From Bog-473 sp963717455 (GTDB lineage: Bacteria > Actinomycetota > Acidimicrobiia > Acidimicrobiales > RAAP-2), in contig OY970336.1 of assembly GCA_963717455.1 (NCBI GenBank), positions 3,968,001-4,032,000 on the forward strand: a stretch of DNA of 64,000 nt, in the 5' to 3' direction. The notes under the pieces were generated by a model that was given only the letters and a program-made list of their open reading frames with translations, made no database searches and was not told where the DNA came from. Positions 25,810-34,567 of the stretch are shown here, in pieces; the first letter of the stretch is position 1, and each line of letters opens with the position of its first letter. The translations under genes were made by a program, and so were the position numbers.

Positions 25810-26705
25810 GGTGTCCCTGACCCCCGGGGGGGTACCGCCCGCGCCAGCCGGCGTCCCGCGCCCCGCCGGTCCGTGACGGGCGCCAGCACCGCACCCGATC
25901 GCTCCAGCGTGCCGAGGAGGACAGGTGCGCCGGTCGCCAGCAGGTCGACCACCGTGCCGAGCGCACGTTCGACGACACGCTCGGCCTCGTCGGGGTCCGA
26001 GGGCAGCTCAACGGTGAGGGTGACGGGCCCGGCCGAGGGCCGCTCCACCTCCCGCACCATCAGCCGACCGGCATGGGCGGTGGCCCGCCAGTGGACCAGG
26101 CGGCGACCGTCCCCCGGCGTGTACGGGCGCGCGCCTCTGGGCAGTCCACCGTCGGTCCGCGGCCGCTCGTGGACCTCACCCGCCTCTTCGTCGGTCGCGG
26201 TGCGCGGGCGCGCCGGCCGCCCGAGGCGCGGCGCCACGTGCAGCTCGGCGGGCAGCGTGACCCGGACCCGCCGGGTCCACCACTGCAGCGCGAACGGCGC
26301 GGCCGAGGCGACGTCCAGCGTCACGGCGTCGTGCAGGCCATGACGCTCCGGCTCCACCGTGATCCGGTCGCCCGCGTGGCCCCGCCGCCCGGCTGGCCCG
26401 ACGAAGATCTCGGGACCCGGTGGCTCAATGGGACGCACCCGCAGGCGCGTGCTGGCCTCGACGTGCACGTCCGCCGGCAACCCGGCGCTGGCGTCGGCCG
26501 GGGAACTGCGGACCAAGACGTGGGCGCGGGTGACGACGACGAACGGACCGGCCACCCCGATGAGGAGGGTGCCGAAGACGATGTCGCCGATGAACTGCAC
26601 CCAGCCGGCGCCGCCGTTGTGGGCGACCAGCCACCACAGTGCGACGATCCCGACCGCCACGGCGATCGGCGCCACGGGGCGGGCCGGCCGTGCCCAGCGG
26701 CTCAC
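25806..26705 (-). CDS. DUF58 membrane protein
   Basis: 299 aa from GTG 26705 (VSRWARPARPVAPIAVAVG); the long open frame upstream is a shadow of moxR. Two N-terminal helices (PIAVAVGIVALWWLVAH and FIGDIVFGTLLIGVAGPFVVV), a beta-rich middle, and the DUF58 signature in GARPYTPGDGRRLVHWRATAHAG, namely a R-x-Y-x-x-G-D-x-R-x-x-x-W core. DUF58 proteins act with MoxR ATPases. Overlaps both neighbours by 4 bases. Confidence 0.92.
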   Translation of the reverse strand: MSRWARPARPVAPIAVAVGIVALWWLVAHNGGAGWVQFIGDIVFGTLLIGVAGPFVVVTRAHVLVRSSPADASAGLPADVHVEASTRLRVRPIEPPGPEIFVGPAGRRGHAGDRITVEPERHGLHDAVTLDVASAAPFALQWWTRRVRVTLPAELHVAPRLGRPARPRTATDEEAGEVHERPRTDGGLPRGARPYTPGDGRRLVHWRATAHAGRLMVREVERPSAGPVTLTVELPSDPDEAERVVERALGTVVDLLATGAPVLLGTLERSGAVLAPVTDRRGAGRRLARAVPPRGSGTP

Positions 26706-27667
26706 GGTCGCGGCGCTGGCGTCGCTTCGAGGAGCTGGCGGATCAAGGCGGCGGAGTGCCCGATGCTGTCGTCGCCCTCGACGGTCAGCAGGCGATGCGC
26801 GAGGCATGCGACCGCGACCGCCTTCACGTCGTCGGGTACGACGTAGCTCCTCGAGGAGAGGACGGCGTGCGCCTGCGCCGACCGGATCAGCCAGATGGCG
26901 GCGCGCGGGCTCGCACCGAGATGCACTCCCGGCGCGGTGCGGCTGGCCCGGCAGATCGCCACCGCGTACTCGGCGATCGCGTCCTGCACGTGCACCGACT
27001 CGGTGGCCCGCTGGGCGCGCAGCCAGTGTGCGGGCGTGCAGACCGGCTGCAGGTCGGCCAGGGCGTAGGTGCCCCCGGCATGCAGCGCCAGCTGCGCCTC
27101 CAGCGCGGCATCGGGGTACCCGATGGGCGTCGCGATGGCGAAGCGATCGAGCTGGCTCTCGACCAGGGGGAAGGTGCCACGCTGCGAGTGCGGGTTCTGG
27201 GTGGCGATCACCATGTGGGGCTGCGGGAGGGGCCACGACTGGCCGTCGACGCTGACTTGGCGCTCCTCCATGGTCTCGAGGAGCGCGGACTGCGTGCGGG
27301 GCGGGGTGCGATTCAGCTCGTCGACGAGGACGACGTGGGCGAAGACAGGTCCGGGCCGGAAGTCCCAGCTGCCGCTGTCCGGCATGAACACCGAGACGCC
27401 GGTGATGTCGGACGGGAGCAGGTCGGGGTGGCCCTGCACCCGTGACAGTCGAGCCCCGAGGGACGTCGCCAGGGCACGCGCCAGCACGGTCTTGCCGACA
27501 CCGGGCACGTCCTCAATGAGCAGATGCCCGCCCGTAAGCGCCGCCGTGGCCGCGGCAAGGAGGGCATCCTCACTGCCGAGCACGACCCGCTCGAGACTGC
27601 GGACGAGCGCCCGGCCAAGGTCGATCGCCTCCTCGATCTCGCCGACCCGCGCATCGAGGGCGCTCAC
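26702..27667 (-). CDS. MoxR-family AAA+ ATPase
   Basis: 321 aa from GTG 27667. Walker A PGVGKT at residues 55-60, Walker B VVLVDELNR, sensor 1 MVIATQNP, and an arginine-finger region SQLDRFAI. MoxR ATPases are chaperones that assemble or insert metal into partner complexes, here probably through the DUF58 and transglutaminase proteins encoded downstream in the same operon. Confidence 0.94.
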   Translation of the reverse strand: MSALDARVGEIEEAIDLGRALVRSLERVVLGSEDALLAAATAALTGGHLLIEDVPGVGKTVLARALATSLGARLSRVQGHPDLLPSDITGVSVFMPDSGSWDFRPGPVFAHVVLVDELNRTPPRTQSALLETMEERQVSVDGQSWPLPQPHMVIATQNPHSQRGTFPLVESQLDRFAIATPIGYPDAALEAQLALHAGGTYALADLQPVCTPAHWLRAQRATESVHVQDAIAEYAVAICRASRTAPGVHLGASPRAAIWLIRSAQAHAVLSSRSYVVPDDVKAVAVACLAHRLLTVEGDDSIGHSAALIRQLLEATPAPRP

Positions 27668-27804
27668 GGCGTCGCCATCACGTGGGCCATGGTGACCACA
27701 CTACGGCTGCGCAGATCCCCTGCGGCATCGTGGGCTCCGGGGTCGGCCTGGCATCCACGCACGGTGGGGGAAGAAATGGGGCCGCGGGCGAGCACGCAGA
27801 GGTG

Positions 27805-28002
27805 TCATTTGTCGACCCGTTGTTCTCGCCGTCCCCGCCATCGCCGAGCCTCGGCTTCTTCCTCACGCCGTTCGGGGTCGAGCCCGGCGAGCGCGACGTC
27901 GATGCGTCGCGCTGCCCCACGCTCAGGGAGCCGGGGTCGGCGTGGCCCGTCGCGGCCTACGACGACGCGCCCCGGCCCGACACCGCCTGACGCCGCGGAC
28001 AC
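27805..28002 (-). CDS. Possible small basic protein
   Basis: A GTG at 28002, 11 bases after the stop of the DinB-like gene, opens a 65-codon frame. It ends with RRIDVALAGLDPERREEEAEARRWRGRREQRVDK, split here as RRIDVALAGLDPE, then an RRE/EAEARRW repeat and a basic tail. This charged, helical C-terminus reads like a real short protein, but I know no homologue, and the first half is low complexity. The rest of 27668-28012 holds nothing else I can support; a competing plus-strand frame at 27682-27990 has no recognisable feature. Confidence 0.3.
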   Translation of the reverse strand: MSAASGGVGPGRVVVGRDGPRRPRLPERGAARRIDVALAGLDPERREEEAEARRWRGRREQRVDK

Positions 28003-28012
28003 GGCGCGGCGG

Positions 28013-28576
28013 TCAGGGCTGACGGCCGAGGAACGCGGCCAGCCGGTCGGCCGGAGGCGAGCCCGCCGGCGCCTGCGCCTTGGGGCCGAAGGGGGCCTGG
28101 CCGTCGTTGCCACGCAGGTCGTCGGGCAGGAAGCCCTCGGCGAACGCCAGGAGCTGCGTGGCCAGCCCGGGGTCCAGGTCCGTCGACTGGCCCGTGGCCT
28201 TGGCCAGGTCCCACCCGTGGGTGAAGGTGTCGATGGCTGCGATGTTGATGAAGACGCCACCGGGGAGCTCGCCGAAGGGGAGCTTCATCATCTTGTCCAT
28301 CACGCCGTCGGCCTCGAACGCCTTGACGGCGCGTGCGGCGCCCTTGTTGAACTCCGACACGAAGTCGCCCTCGCAGAAGTCGGTCTCGGCGGGAGCGGGC
28401 GCCTGCCCCGTCTCGGCCGCGACGGCGAAGTACGTCGTCGCGCCGACGACGTGGTTCACCAGCTCGCGCACCTGCCACGACGCGCACGGAGTCGCCCCGT
28501 CGAGCTGCTGGGCGTCCACTCCGGAGAGCACCCCGGCGGTCGATGCGAAAGCCCGTGCCAACATGTCTGCGCTCAC
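28013..28576 (-). CDS. TIGR03086-type DinB-like metal-binding protein
   Basis: 187 aa. N-terminal LDGATPCASWQVRELVNHVVG carries the first ligand His, then an acidic helix, and a late AAIDTFTHGWDLAKATGQ with the second His, the pattern of the mycothiol-dependent maleylpyruvate isomerase/DinB superfamily (TIGR03086). C-terminus LAFAEGFLPDDLRG and PADRLAAFLGRQP are typical of the family. Probably metal-binding and perhaps mycothiol-dependent; reaction unknown. Stand-alone minus-strand gene. Confidence 0.88.
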   Translation of the reverse strand: MSADMLARAFASTAGVLSGVDAQQLDGATPCASWQVRELVNHVVGATTYFAVAAETGQAPAPAETDFCEGDFVSEFNKGAARAVKAFEADGVMDKMMKLPFGELPGGVFINIAAIDTFTHGWDLAKATGQSTDLDPGLATQLLAFAEGFLPDDLRGNDGQAPFGPKAQAPAGSPPADRLAAFLGRQP

Positions 28577-28669
28577 GATCGGTGTCCTTTCAACATCTGG
28601 TTCGACGTCTCGTCGGTCCCCTCGACGGCGTCAGCCGCCGCGTCGTTCCGACAGGCGAACCTAGCCCGA

Positions 28670-29092
28670 TCAGGGCAGTGCTGCCGTGGCCTCGCCGACC
28701 AGCTTGTCCTCGCCCTCCGCGTTGGACAACGTCACCGCCAGGTCGACCAGCTTCTTGCCGCCCTCTTCGCGCTTGGCGACGACCACGATCTTCGAGCTCA
28801 GTACCTCGTCGGGCCAGGTCTGGCGGGCGAAGCGCACCTGGTACCGCGTCAGGTTGCCCACGCCCACGTAGTCGGTCACGGCCGTGCCCAGCAGGCCCAT
28901 GGAGAACATGCCGTGCCCGAAGACGCTGGGCTGCCCGGCTGCCTTGGCCGCCACCTCGTCGTGGTGCATCGGGTTGAAGTCACCCGACGCGCCGGCGTAC
29001 TTCACGAGGTCCGTCCGCGTCAGCGTGTGCGTGACCACCGGGGCCTCGTCCCCGACTTTCACCTCGTCGAAGGAAAGCTTCTTCTCACCCAT
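28670..29092 (-). CDS. MaoC-like (3R)-hydroxyacyl dehydratase, HadB type
   Basis: 140 aa from ATG 29092. Hot-dog fold with the hydratase 2 motif YAGASGDFNPMHHDEVAAKAAG (catalytic Asp and His within SGDFNPMHHD), then GHGMFSMGLLG. The length and motif match the HadB subunit, which carries the catalytic dyad and pairs with a HadA-like stabilising subunit; the latter is the frameshifted gene directly upstream. It would dehydrate 3-hydroxyacyl chains in fatty-acid elongation or an acyl-CoA pathway. Confidence 0.88.
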   Translation of the reverse strand: MGEKKLSFDEVKVGDEAPVVTHTLTRTDLVKYAGASGDFNPMHHDEVAAKAAGQPSVFGHGMFSMGLLGTAVTDYVGVGNLTRYQVRFARQTWPDEVLSSKIVVVAKREEGGKKLVDLAVTLSNAEGEDKLVGEATAALP

Positions 29093-29149
29093 CGTCTCGA
29101 CCTCCCGTCAATCTCGATTTCAACGTCTCGTCCACAGAGGCGCAGCGGC

Positions 29150-29666
29150 CTAGGCGCGGTGGATCAGGTTGAAGCGCGCCGTCACGACGGGCTCGCCGGT
29201 CTTCTCGTCGCTCCAATTCGGTCTCCGAGACGATGAAGGTCATCGTCCGGCCCTTGGACTCCTTCTGGTAGGCGTCCGTGATCTTGCCCTCGCTGACCAG
29301 CACGTCGCCGACCTGCACGGGGCGGTGGTAGAGGAACTCCTGCTCGCCGTGCAGGATCAGCCCACCCTTGGCGATGAGCGGCGCCAGCGCCGTCATGAGC
29401 GGGCTGCCCGTCGGCACGTCGGCCGGCTGGATCTCCTCGAACTTGCCGGAGAACTCCATGGCGAAGGGGAACGTCGGCGGCGCCGGGATGGCGTCGAAGC
29501 CGGCGTCGCGGGCCGCCTCGGGGTTGTGGTAGATCGGGCTGGCACTGAGCACGGCGTCGGCGAAGTGCTGCACCGGCCCCCGCTCCACGATCACCTTGGC
29601 CTTGCCGGTCGGCTGCCCGATGATCCCCTTGAGCACGTCTTCTTGCGATGCGGCGCCCTCTGCCAC
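29150..29666 (-). pseudogene. HadA-like N-terminal MaoC dehydratase, frameshifted near its end
   Basis: Starts at GTG 29666 (VAEGAASQEDVLKGIIGQ). The body is a HadA-type hot-dog subunit: QHFADAVLSASPIYHNPEAA, PAPPTFPFAME, GEQEFLYHRPVQVGDVL. At 29215-29216 (AA on the plus strand) the frame shifts. Read as one A, the C-terminus becomes TEWSDEKTGEPVV and then TARFNLIHRA followed by a stop at 29150-29152, exactly the usual family ending. Read literally, it becomes an Arg-rich tail running to 29085 into hadB. An extra base in sequence or genome is therefore likely. Confidence 0.8.
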
Positions 29667-29828
29667 CGTCTGCCTCCCTGTCCCCCTCCGCCGTCGTACC
29701 GGACCACGATCGCCATGGCGGGCACCGGCCCCCGGCCGATGCAGCGCCAAAGGTAGCGGGTCGCCCCCACGCCGCCCAATCCGATGCCCCGGGGCGGCCC
29801 GGGCCCCTGCTCGATACCATCCGGCCCC

Positions 29829-30476
29829 ATGCCCGACTTCTTCGAGGTGGTGCACACCCAACGGGCCGCACGATCGTTCCTCCCCGACGACGTGGACGAC
29901 GACACCGTCGCCCGCATCCTCCGCGCCGCCACCCACGCCCCGAGCGCCGAGAACAGCCAGCCCTTCGTCTTCATCGTCGTGCGCGACCCGGCGCTGCGCG
30001 CCACGATCGGCGAGTTGACGGCGCGCATCTGGCAGGGCGGGGCCCGGGCGCTCGAGGAGCAGCGCCTCTCCCCCGCCTTCCTGGAGGACGTCGACCGCGG
30101 CGCCATGGGTGGCATCGCCGCCGCGCCGGTGCTCGTCGTCGTGTGCGGGGACACCCGCCTGACCTACCCCCAGTCGATGGACGCCTCGGTCTTCCCGGCC
30201 GTGCAGAACCTGCTGCTGGCGGCGCACGCGCTCGGGCTGGGCTCGACGCTCACCACCATGCCGGTCCTCGCCGGGGAGGCGCTTTCCGGCCCGCTCGGCC
30301 TGCCGCCCGAGGTCGTGCCGGTCGCCGTCGTCCCGCTCGGCCATCTGCCCGCGCCGCTCGGGGCTCCCCGGCGCCGGCCCCTCTCGGAGAAGGCCCACCT
30401 CGACCGCTACGGCACCCCGTTCCCCGCCCGCCCCGCCGCGACCCCGCCGGCGAAGCGCTCCAAGAAGCCGCAGTAG
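29829..30476 (+). CDS. Nitroreductase-family flavoprotein
   Basis: 215 aa from ATG 29829 (MPDFFEVVHTQRAARSF); an upstream start at 29784 would add low-complexity residues. FMN-binding N-terminal R-A-x-R-S-F motif, then ILRAATHAPSAENSQPFVFIVV and, later, AVQNLLLAAHALGLGSTLTT for the dimer/flavin site and a VVPLGHLPAP ending. NAD(P)H-dependent reduction of nitro or similar groups is the family role; substrate unknown. Its 3' end overlaps the convergent glycosyltransferase by 70 bases. Confidence 0.9.
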   Translation: MPDFFEVVHTQRAARSFLPDDVDDDTVARILRAATHAPSAENSQPFVFIVVRDPALRATIGELTARIWQGGARALEEQRLSPAFLEDVDRGAMGGIAAAPVLVVVCGDTRLTYPQSMDASVFPAVQNLLLAAHALGLGSTLTTMPVLAGEALSGPLGLPPEVVPVAVVPLGHLPAPLGAPRRRPLSEKAHLDRYGTPFPARPAATPPAKRSKKPQ

Positions 30477-31636
30477 CGGTCCAGGATCACCGGCCAGGTG
30501 AAGTTCGCCTCCACGTAGGCCCGGCCGTTGTGGCACATCGTCTCGCGCTGCGCGCCGTCCGCCGTGAGGAGGTCGACGCCGGCCTCGAAATCGGCGAAGT
30601 CACCGAACCACAGCCCGGCACCCGACCGCTCGCAATGCTCCCGGGTGGCGCCGCACGTCGCGTTGACGAGCACGGGCACGCCCGCGGTCAGCGCCTCGAT
30701 CACGGTCAACGAGAAGGACTCGTGGGGCGAGGGGGCGACCAGCGCCCGCGCCCCCCGCAGCAGCGCCCACTTGGCCTCGTCGTCGGTCATGCCGGTCACG
30801 ACGACGTCATGCGCCGCGTCCGGTGCGTTGACCACTTGGCCCACGAACACCAGGCGGAGCGGGCCGGGGTGGCGCTGCTTGTAGGCGCGGAACCAGCGCC
30901 ACAGCATGCCGGTCCCCTTCTGGTCGTCCACCCGGCCGACGCAGAGGAGGTAGGGCATCTCGCCGATCCCGAGGGCGGCACGGGTGGCCACGCCCGTCAC
31001 ATCGCCGGCGCCATGGACGGCCGCCGGCTCCTCCACGCCGAGGCCGACCACCACCTGGGGTGTGGCCGCCACCCCGAAGCGGTCGCAGACCAGCGCCCGC
31101 TCGCTCCGGCTGTGGAAGGCGAAGCCCCGGCAGCGGGCGAAGAGCTCGTCGAAGACCCGCAGGTGCAGCGCGGGCTCCTCGTGCGCCGCCGGGTGCAGGA
31201 CGGCGCGCTCGGCCACCAGGGGCAGGCCGCGGACGGTCGGGTAGTACAGGTAGGGGTAGAAGGCCACCACGTCGGCGTCGCTGGCCGCCACGGCGTCGAG
31301 CAGCGCGGGCGAGCGCGGCCCCTGCAGGTCGACCCAGCTCTCCATGTCCTCTCGGCTCGCCCGCGCCGGGTCCTCCCGCATCACTGCCCACAGCGGGTGG
31401 AAGCGGTCGTCGCGCCCGGCCTCGGAGCGGAGGCGACGCACGCGCACCCCGTTGACGTCGTCGGTGCCCTCGGGCAGCTCGTCGCGCCACATGATGGCGT
31501 CGAGGGCGCAGGTGGTGAGGACCTCGACCTCCATGCGCCCGTCGGCCACCAGGTGCTCGGCCAGCATGCGCGCCCCCGTCTCGGCGCCGCCACGGATCTC
31601 GGCCCCGTACCGCGGCACCACGAAGGCCAGCTTCAC
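30407..31636 (-). CDS. GT4-family glycosyltransferase (paralogue of 4849-6054)
   Basis: 409 aa from GTG 31636 (VKLAFVVPRYGAEIRGGAET). Same GT-B layout as the copy at 4849-6054: FYPYLYYPTV, AVLHPAAHEEPALHL, GRVDDQKGTGMLWRWF for the donor domain, and the EX7E motif in SPHESFSLTVIEAL. The C-terminus ends with FTWPVILDRYCGFLERF, parallel to the other copy. Likely a surface-glycan sugar transferase, but it has no export or polymerase genes beside it, so it may be a dispersed duplicate. Confidence 0.88.
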   Translation of the reverse strand: MKLAFVVPRYGAEIRGGAETGARMLAEHLVADGRMEVEVLTTCALDAIMWRDELPEGTDDVNGVRVRRLRSEAGRDDRFHPLWAVMREDPARASREDMESWVDLQGPRSPALLDAVAASDADVVAFYPYLYYPTVRGLPLVAERAVLHPAAHEEPALHLRVFDELFARCRGFAFHSRSERALVCDRFGVAATPQVVVGLGVEEPAAVHGAGDVTGVATRAALGIGEMPYLLCVGRVDDQKGTGMLWRWFRAYKQRHPGPLRLVFVGQVVNAPDAAHDVVVTGMTDDEAKWALLRGARALVAPSPHESFSLTVIEALTAGVPVLVNATCGATREHCERSGAGLWFGDFADFEAGVDLLTADGAQRETMCHNGRAYVEANFTWPVILDRYCGFLERFAGGVAAGRAGNGVP

Positions 31637-31715
31637 GGGGTGCGAACCTACCGGCCCCGGCCGTCCGGCCACCCGGACCTGACGGGCCCGTCAGGTCCGG
31701 GGATATGGTGAGCCG

Positions 31716-32240
31716 GTGCAGGAGCACCACTTCTTCGTGGACATCGATGGCAGTGTGGACGAGCTGTGGCAGCTGTTCTGGGCCCGCGTCCCCCACACCG
31801 AGACGGGCGACGTCACCATCGACATCCTCTACCCGGGCAACGACATCGGCGACGGCCTCATCCGGCACTGCGACTTCCGGGTGCCGCGCTACTTGTTGAC
31901 GGGCGGCAAGGGCCAGTCATGGGAGTGGCTGACCGAGGTCACGCCCAAGGAGTCGTGGAAGTACACCGCGGTCGGCCGGCCGCTGCTCTCGCAGGCCGAG
32001 GGGTTCACGCGGCTGGAGGACCTCGGCGACGGCCGCACCCGCGTCCACTTCTCCGAGACGTACCACGCGTTCAACCCGCTCCTGCGCGCCCTGCTCGAGA
32101 AGCGGGTGCATGCCTTCATCTCGAAGGACAACGACCGGCTGATCAAGGAGTCGCTGACGAAGGGCGTGGGGTACCTGCGCGCCGCCAAGGCCAAGGCCGC
32201 CGCCAAGGCCGCCGAGGCGGCCGCCGCCGACAAGGCGTGA
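31716..32240 (+). CDS. SRPBCC-fold protein
   Basis: 174 aa from GTG 31716. HHFFVDIDGSVDELWQLFW is the typical first strand and helix of polyketide-cyclase/START-like SRPBCC proteins, followed by strand-rich segments (CDFRVPRY, GFTRLEDLGDGRTRVHFSETYHAF) and the long C-terminal helix. The last 20 residues are Ala/Lys-rich. Hydrophobic-ligand binding is likely; function unknown. Its stop overlaps the start of the following amidohydrolase (GTGA), and an LLM enzyme follows. Confidence 0.78.
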   Translation: MQEHHFFVDIDGSVDELWQLFWARVPHTETGDVTIDILYPGNDIGDGLIRHCDFRVPRYLLTGGKGQSWEWLTEVTPKESWKYTAVGRPLLSQAEGFTRLEDLGDGRTRVHFSETYHAFNPLLRALLEKRVHAFISKDNDRLIKESLTKGVGYLRAAKAKAAAKAAEAAAADKA

Positions 32241-33051
32241 CCGTCGTCGACCTCTGGGTCAACGCGCTCAGCGGCCAGGCCGCCGACGCCTTCCTGGGCC
32301 GGGCCGGCAACGAGGGCATCCCCGGGCTGCTGGGCGGCGACCTCTCGGCATCGTCGACGTTGCAGCAGCTGCTGGCCACCATGGACGCCTGTGGCGTCGA
32401 TGTGGGCGTCGTTGCGGCCGGCATCGGCGCCGAGGAGACCGACGGCCTCCTCGACCGGGTGGCCGCGTTTCCCGACCGCCTGCGCGTCGCGACGTCGTCG
32501 ACCGGCCCGACCGCCCCGTGCGCCAGTGCACGCGCCTGCGCGCCCTCGCGGCGCACCCCGCGGTCGCGCTCGTGCGGGTGACGCCGCTCGTGCACCAGTA
32601 CCCGCTGAACGACAAGCTCTACTACCCCGTCTACACCACCTGCGCAGAGCTCGGCCTGCCGGTGTCCGTCAACGTCGGCGTCCCCGGTCCCCGGGTGCGC
32701 TCCGCCTGCCAGCACCCCGAGCTGCTCGAGGACGTCCTCATCGACTTCAAGGGGTTCACCGTCATCGGCGCCCACATGGGCCACCCCTACGAGGCGCTGC
32801 TCATGCAGTACATGTTGAAGTGGCCCGACCTCTACCTCTCCAACTCGGCCTACCTGGCGAAGTACATGGACCCGGCGCTCGTCTCGTTCATGGGCTCCGC
32901 GAGGGGCACGGGCCGCGTCCTCTTCGCGTCCGACCATCCCTTCTTGCCCATGGAACGGGCGGTGGCCGCCGCCCGTGGGCTGCCCCTCTCCGAACCGGCG
33001 GCCCAGGCCTTCCTGGGCGGAACGGCGGCCCGCCTGCTGCAGCTCGGCTGA
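32237..33051 (+). pseudogene. Amidohydrolase_2-family protein, frameshifted
   Basis: Begins at GTG 32237 (VTVVDLWVNALSGQAADAF) in one frame and continues from about 32490 in another: after PDRLRVA the sensible continuation VVDRPDRPVRQCTRLRALA is one frame over, up to the stop at 33051. The second part carries the TIM-barrel amidohydrolase signs VIGAHMGHPYEALLMQY and FASDHPFLPMERA. Joined length is about 270 aa, normal for Amidohydrolase_2 (decarboxylase/hydrolase) proteins. The break is a single missing or two extra bases in 32488-32496. Confidence 0.78.
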
Positions 33052-33097
33052 CCGCGGCGGGCCGGCAGATCGCGGCCCGCCCCGCTACCGTGCGTCC

Positions 33098-33946
33098 ATG
33101 GACCTGGGTCGAGTGGGCGTGTGGTGGAGCGGCTCGTGGCGCGTGCCCGACGCTCCCGAGCTCGACGTCGCCGCGGCGCTCGAGTCCCTGGGCTACGGGG
33201 CGCTGTGGTCGTCGGGGCGCTACGAGCCCGGGCTCTCGCCGCACTTCGAGCGCCTCCTGGCCGCCACCGACCACGCGGTGGTGGCCAGCGGCATCGTCAG
33301 CATCTGGCACGCCACGCCCGCCGACGTCGGCCCTGCCGTCGCCGCGCTCGAGTCCCGGTTCGCCGGGCGCTTCCTGCTCGGCCTCGGCGCCAGCCACGCC
33401 CCGCTGGCCGAGCACTACGCGCGCCCCTACTCGCACATGGTCGCCTACCTCGACGCGCTCGACGCGCTGGAGACGCCGGTGCCGCCGGAGCGGCGCGTGC
33501 TCGCCGCACTCCGCCCCCGCATGCTCGAGCTCGCCGCAGCACGTGCCGCCGGCGCCCATCCCTACTTCGTCCCTGTCGAGCACACGGCACACGCCCGCGG
33601 CGTCCTCGGCCCTGGACCGCTGCTCGCCCCCGAGGTGGCCGTCGTCCTCGAGCCGGACCCGACCAGAGCCAGAGAGATCGCCCGCGGCTATGCGACCGGT
33701 TACCTGCAGCTGCCCAACTACGCGCAGAACCTGCGCGACTTCGGCTACGGCGACGATGACGTCGCGGGCGGTGGGAGCGATCGCCTGATCGATGCCGTGA
33801 TCCCCTGGGGCGACGCCGCGACCGTCGCAGCGCGCATTCGCCAGCACCACGACGCGGGGGCGGACCATGTGTGCATCCAGGTGATCTCCGACTACTCGGC
33901 CTTCCCGCTGAACCAGTACCGCGAGCTCGCCCCGGCCCTGCGCTGA
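33098..33946 (+). CDS. LLM-class F420-dependent oxidoreductase (TIGR03620-like)
   Basis: 282 aa from ATG 33098 (MDLGRVGVWWSGSW). ELDVAAALESLGYGALWSSG and VAALESRFAGRFLLGLGASHAPLAEHY are the conserved strands of the luciferase-like barrel; VIPWGDAATVAARIRQHHDAGADHV is the C-terminal part. This group binds F420. It is the third gene of SRPBCC-amidohydrolase-LLM on the plus strand, convergent with rdgB (6-base gap). Confidence 0.88.
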   Translation: MDLGRVGVWWSGSWRVPDAPELDVAAALESLGYGALWSSGRYEPGLSPHFERLLAATDHAVVASGIVSIWHATPADVGPAVAALESRFAGRFLLGLGASHAPLAEHYARPYSHMVAYLDALDALETPVPPERRVLAALRPRMLELAAARAAGAHPYFVPVEHTAHARGVLGPGPLLAPEVAVVLEPDPTRAREIARGYATGYLQLPNYAQNLRDFGYGDDDVAGGGSDRLIDAVIPWGDAATVAARIRQHHDAGADHVCIQVISDYSAFPLNQYRELAPALR

Positions 33947-33952
33947 TCGGGC

Positions 33953-34567
33953 TCAGGCCCGCTCCGCCAGCAGCGCCGCCAGCGCCCGGAAGGCCCGGCC
34001 CCGGTGCGACACGGCGTCCTTCTCGGCCGGCGCCATCTCGGCGAGGGTGCGCCCGTCCCCGCCGGCGGGCACGAACACGGGGTCGTAGCCGAAGCCGTTC
34101 TCCCCGCGGGGCGCCGTCGCGATCGTGCCCTCCATCACGCCCTCGGCCCATAGCTCGGACCCGTCCGGGAAGGCCGTCAGCGCCACCGTCTTGAAGCAGG
34201 CCCGCCGCTCACCCCCGTCGTCGGGCAGCGCGGCGAGCGCGTGCAGCAACTTGGCCACGTTGTCGGCGTAGGTCGCGTCCTCGCCGGCGTAACGGGCGGC
34301 GTACACGCCCGGCGCACCGCCCAGCGCGTCGACCCCCAGCCCCGTGTCGTCGGCCACCGCGGGCAGCCCCGTGGCCTCGACCAGCGCGCGCGCCTTCAAC
34401 CGCGCGTTGTCCAGCAACGTGTGGCCGTCCTCCACCACGTCGGGCACGTCCGTCGGGCGGGGTGCGAGCTCGACGTCGGTGGCCGCCGAGAGGACGGCCA
34501 CTATCTCGGCCACCTTGTCGGGGTTGGCCGACGCCACGACGAGCCGCAGCGGAGCGGCCCCGCTCAA
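33953..34567 (-). CDS. rdgB: XTP/dITP pyrophosphatase (RdgB/HAM1)
   Basis: 204 aa. VVASANPDKVAEIVAVL matches the SxNxxKxxEI start of the family; further motifs are LLDNARLKARALVEATGLPAVADDTGLGVDALGGAPGVYAARYAG (listed from about residue 50 on) and GENGFGYDPVF, AEMAPAEKDAVSHRGRA. It hydrolyses non-canonical purine triphosphates such as XTP and dITP. The likely start is TTG 34567, overlapping the rph stop as TTGA; the GTG inside VVASAN is too far downstream. rph-rdgB is the usual actinobacterial pair. Confidence 0.94.
   Translation of the reverse strand: MSGAAPLRLVVASANPDKVAEIVAVLSAATDVELAPRPTDVPDVVEDGHTLLDNARLKARALVEATGLPAVADDTGLGVDALGGAPGVYAARYAGEDATYADNVAKLLHALAALPDDGGERRACFKTVALTAFPDGSELWAEGVMEGTIATAPRGENGFGYDPVFVPAGGDGRTLAEMAPAEKDAVSHRGRAFRALAALLAERA

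Noticed and set aside
29200..29230. Programmed ribosomal frameshift in the HadA-like gene
   Set aside because: No slippery heptamer followed by a stem-loop; the six similar breaks nearby make an indel more likely.
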